Positions 62,918 through 64,000 of a stretch of DNA of 64,000 nt are shown piece by piece (position 1 is the first letter of the stretch; every line of letters starts with the position of its first letter). The DNA is from Bilifractor porci (lineage in GTDB: Bacteria; Bacillota; Clostridia; Lachnospirales; Lachnospiraceae). The translations under genes were made by a program, and so were the position numbers. The stretch is taken from the NCBI RefSeq assembly GCF_009696005.1, contig NZ_VUMV01000007.1:62001-126000 (forward strand), given 5' to 3'. The notes beneath the pieces are model-generated. The model did not search any database. It was not told the origin of the DNA and saw nothing but the letters and a program-made list of their open reading frames with translations.

Positions 62918-64000
62918 ATGGAATTTGAAAAGCTGCAGGAAAAACTTCGCGTGGGCGGAGTCGTAGGTGCCGGCGGGGCCGGATTTCCTTCCTACGCAAA
63001 ACTGAACAAAAATGCGGATACCATTATACTGAACTGTGCAGAGTGCGAGCCTCTGCTTCAGCCCCACAGGCGGCTGATCACTGTTCATGCGGATCAGATT
63101 CTGGCCGGCCTGCATCTTGTTGCAGAGACGGTAGGGGCAAAGCAGGTTTATATCGGTGTCAAGAAAACCTATAGTAAGGCCATTGCAGCCATTCAGGGGG
63201 AGATCGGTAAATATCCGGAGATGAAGATTCATTATCTCCAGGAAGTTTATCCGATGGGAGATGAGGTTGTTCTCATTTATGAATGCACCGGAAGGGTTGT
63301 GCGTCCGGGCGGGCTGCCCATTGAGCAGGGCTGCATTGTCTATAATGTAGAAACCATGTACAATATCTACCGTGCCGCGGTAGAGGATAAACCGGTTACC
63401 TTCAAATATCTGACAGTGATCGGCGAGGTCACAAATCCGATTACCGTCCCGGTATCTGTCGGATGTACGTTTGAATCTGTCGTCGCTCTGGCAGGCGACC
63501 TGACCTGCAAGGATCCGATCTATTTTGTGGGCGGTCCCATGATGGGAAGCATCCAGCCGCATGACGGCCGTGTGACAAAAGAAACAAACGCCATTCTGGT
63601 TCTGCCGCAGGATCATCCGATTGTGATGAAGAAAAGGCGTCAGACTTCCATTGATCTGAAGAGAGCGGCGTCGATTTGCTGCCAGTGTGAATCCTGCACG
63701 GATATGTGTCCGCGCCATGAGCTGGGACATCCGATTGATCCCGCAAGATTTATGCGTTCTGCTTCCAACGAGGATTTTCAGAACCTGAATCCGTTCCTGA
63801 ACACGTTTTTCTGCTCCGGATGCGGCGTGTGCGAGATGTACGCCTGTCCGCAGGACCTTGCTCCCCGGACACTTATCCAGGCATATAAGAACGGGCTCCG
63901 CGGCGCGGGAGTAAAGGCGCCTCGCGTGGAAGCTGCCTCTGTGGGAGAGGCACGGGAATTCCGCAAGGTTCCGGAGGCAAGACTGATGGCCAGGCTCGGG
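62918..64000 (+). CDS. pduS: PduS/RnfC-like cobalamin reductase, cut by the window edge
   Basis: The first 361 residues of a PduS protein (about 450 in Salmonella); the frame is open at base 64000. An RnfC-like region with MEFEKLQEKLRVGGVVGAGG and AGFPSYAKL comes first, the FMN/NADH part (GAGGAGFPS, NCAECEPLL), and two [4Fe-4S] motifs CCQCESCTDMCP and CSGCGVCEMYACP. It reduces cob(III/II)alamin for the PduO adenosyltransferase. The ATG is 20 bases after pduN, in the same unit. Confidence 0.9.
   Translation, partial: MEFEKLQEKLRVGGVVGAGGAGFPSYAKLNKNADTIILNCAECEPLLQPHRRLITVHADQILAGLHLVAETVGAKQVYIGVKKTYSKAIAAIQGEIGKYPEMKIHYLQEVYPMGDEVVLIYECTGRVVRPGGLPIEQGCIVYNVETMYNIYRAAVEDKPVTFKYLTVIGEVTNPITVPVSVGCTFESVVALAGDLTCKDPIYFVGGPMMGSIQPHDGRVTKETNAILVLPQDHPIVMKKRRQTSIDLKRAASICCQCESCTDMCPRHELGHPIDPARFMRSASNEDFQNLNPFLNTFFCSGCGVCEMYACPQDLAPRTLIQAYKNGLRGAGVKAPRVEAASVGEAREFRKVPEARLMARLG

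Overview
The window looks like a chromosomal segment of a gut-type anaerobic Firmicute, most likely Lachnospiraceae (Clostridia). This is inferred from gene content and style: reverse rubrerythrin beside a Fur-family regulator, DUF1002 and DUF1836 proteins, an AGCS symporter, BioY, a three-gene anaerobic glycerol-3-phosphate-dehydrogenase-like cluster, strong purine-rich ribosome binding sites and sigma-A type promoters. Most of the window is of moderate-to-high GC. A visibly AT-rich block (about 15.1-18.75 kb) stands out.

Layout. 0-4.4 kb: DUF1002 secreted protein, Fur/PerR-type regulator with a 7-1-7 palindrome in its promoter, reverse rubrerythrin, Na+/alanine symporter. 4.6-15 kb: three URO-D/MtaA-like paralogues, a PucR-type regulator, an MFS carrier, DUF1836, DegV, a LuxR-type regulator, BioY with a BirA-type operator, and tRNA-Val(CAC). 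15.2-18.75 kb: AT-rich island with a 28-codon gene remnant and an antimicrobial-peptide-type ABC transporter. 18.8-25.4 kb: rpsT, then leftward holA, comEC, a GerMN lipoprotein and a sensor kinase. 25.6-28.8 kb: FAD oxidoreductase / FAD oxidoreductase / DUF1667 cluster. 28.9-43.6 kb: HtrA-like protease, zinc-ribbon anchored protein, YbaK deacylase, a small HPr-like protein, two CobW GTPases, pth, mfd, tex, a foldase-like lipoprotein, a homocysteine methyltransferase homologue and lgt. 43.9-47.5 kb: cbiK, an aspartoacylase-methyltransferase fusion, and cysE.

The main feature is a bacterial-microcompartment locus from 47.6 kb to the right edge, where it is cut off. It has two transcription units, each with its own sigma-A promoter. 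Unit 1 (47.7-56.4 kb) carries a GlcG-like protein, B12-dependent diol dehydratase PduCDE, its reactivase PduGH, a PduO-type adenosyltransferase, an HPr-kinase-like P-loop protein, a PHP-domain hydrolase, a PduU/EutS shell protein and a PduV/EutP GTPase. Unit 2 (56.5 kb onward) carries a class II (fuculose-phosphate-type) aldolase with a C-terminal targeting helix, PduP, a zinc alcohol dehydrogenase with an N-terminal targeting helix, four hexameric shell proteins, PduL, PduN and a PduS/RnfC flavo-iron-sulfur protein that is still open at base 64000.

Read together, the locus suggests that a deoxysugar phosphate (fuculose- or rhamnulose-1-phosphate) is cleaved to lactaldehyde inside or at the shell, reduced to 1,2-propanediol, dehydrated by the B12 enzyme to propionaldehyde, and converted through propionyl-CoA and propionyl-phosphate to propionate, with propanol as electron sink. 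The aldolase-plus-alcohol-dehydrogenase module is the type usually linked to glycyl-radical (B12-independent) propanediol compartments. Here it sits with the B12-dependent dehydratase, so the compartment looks like a hybrid. Upstream cbiK fits local cobalamin synthesis. All functional statements are from reading the sequence; no database search was run.
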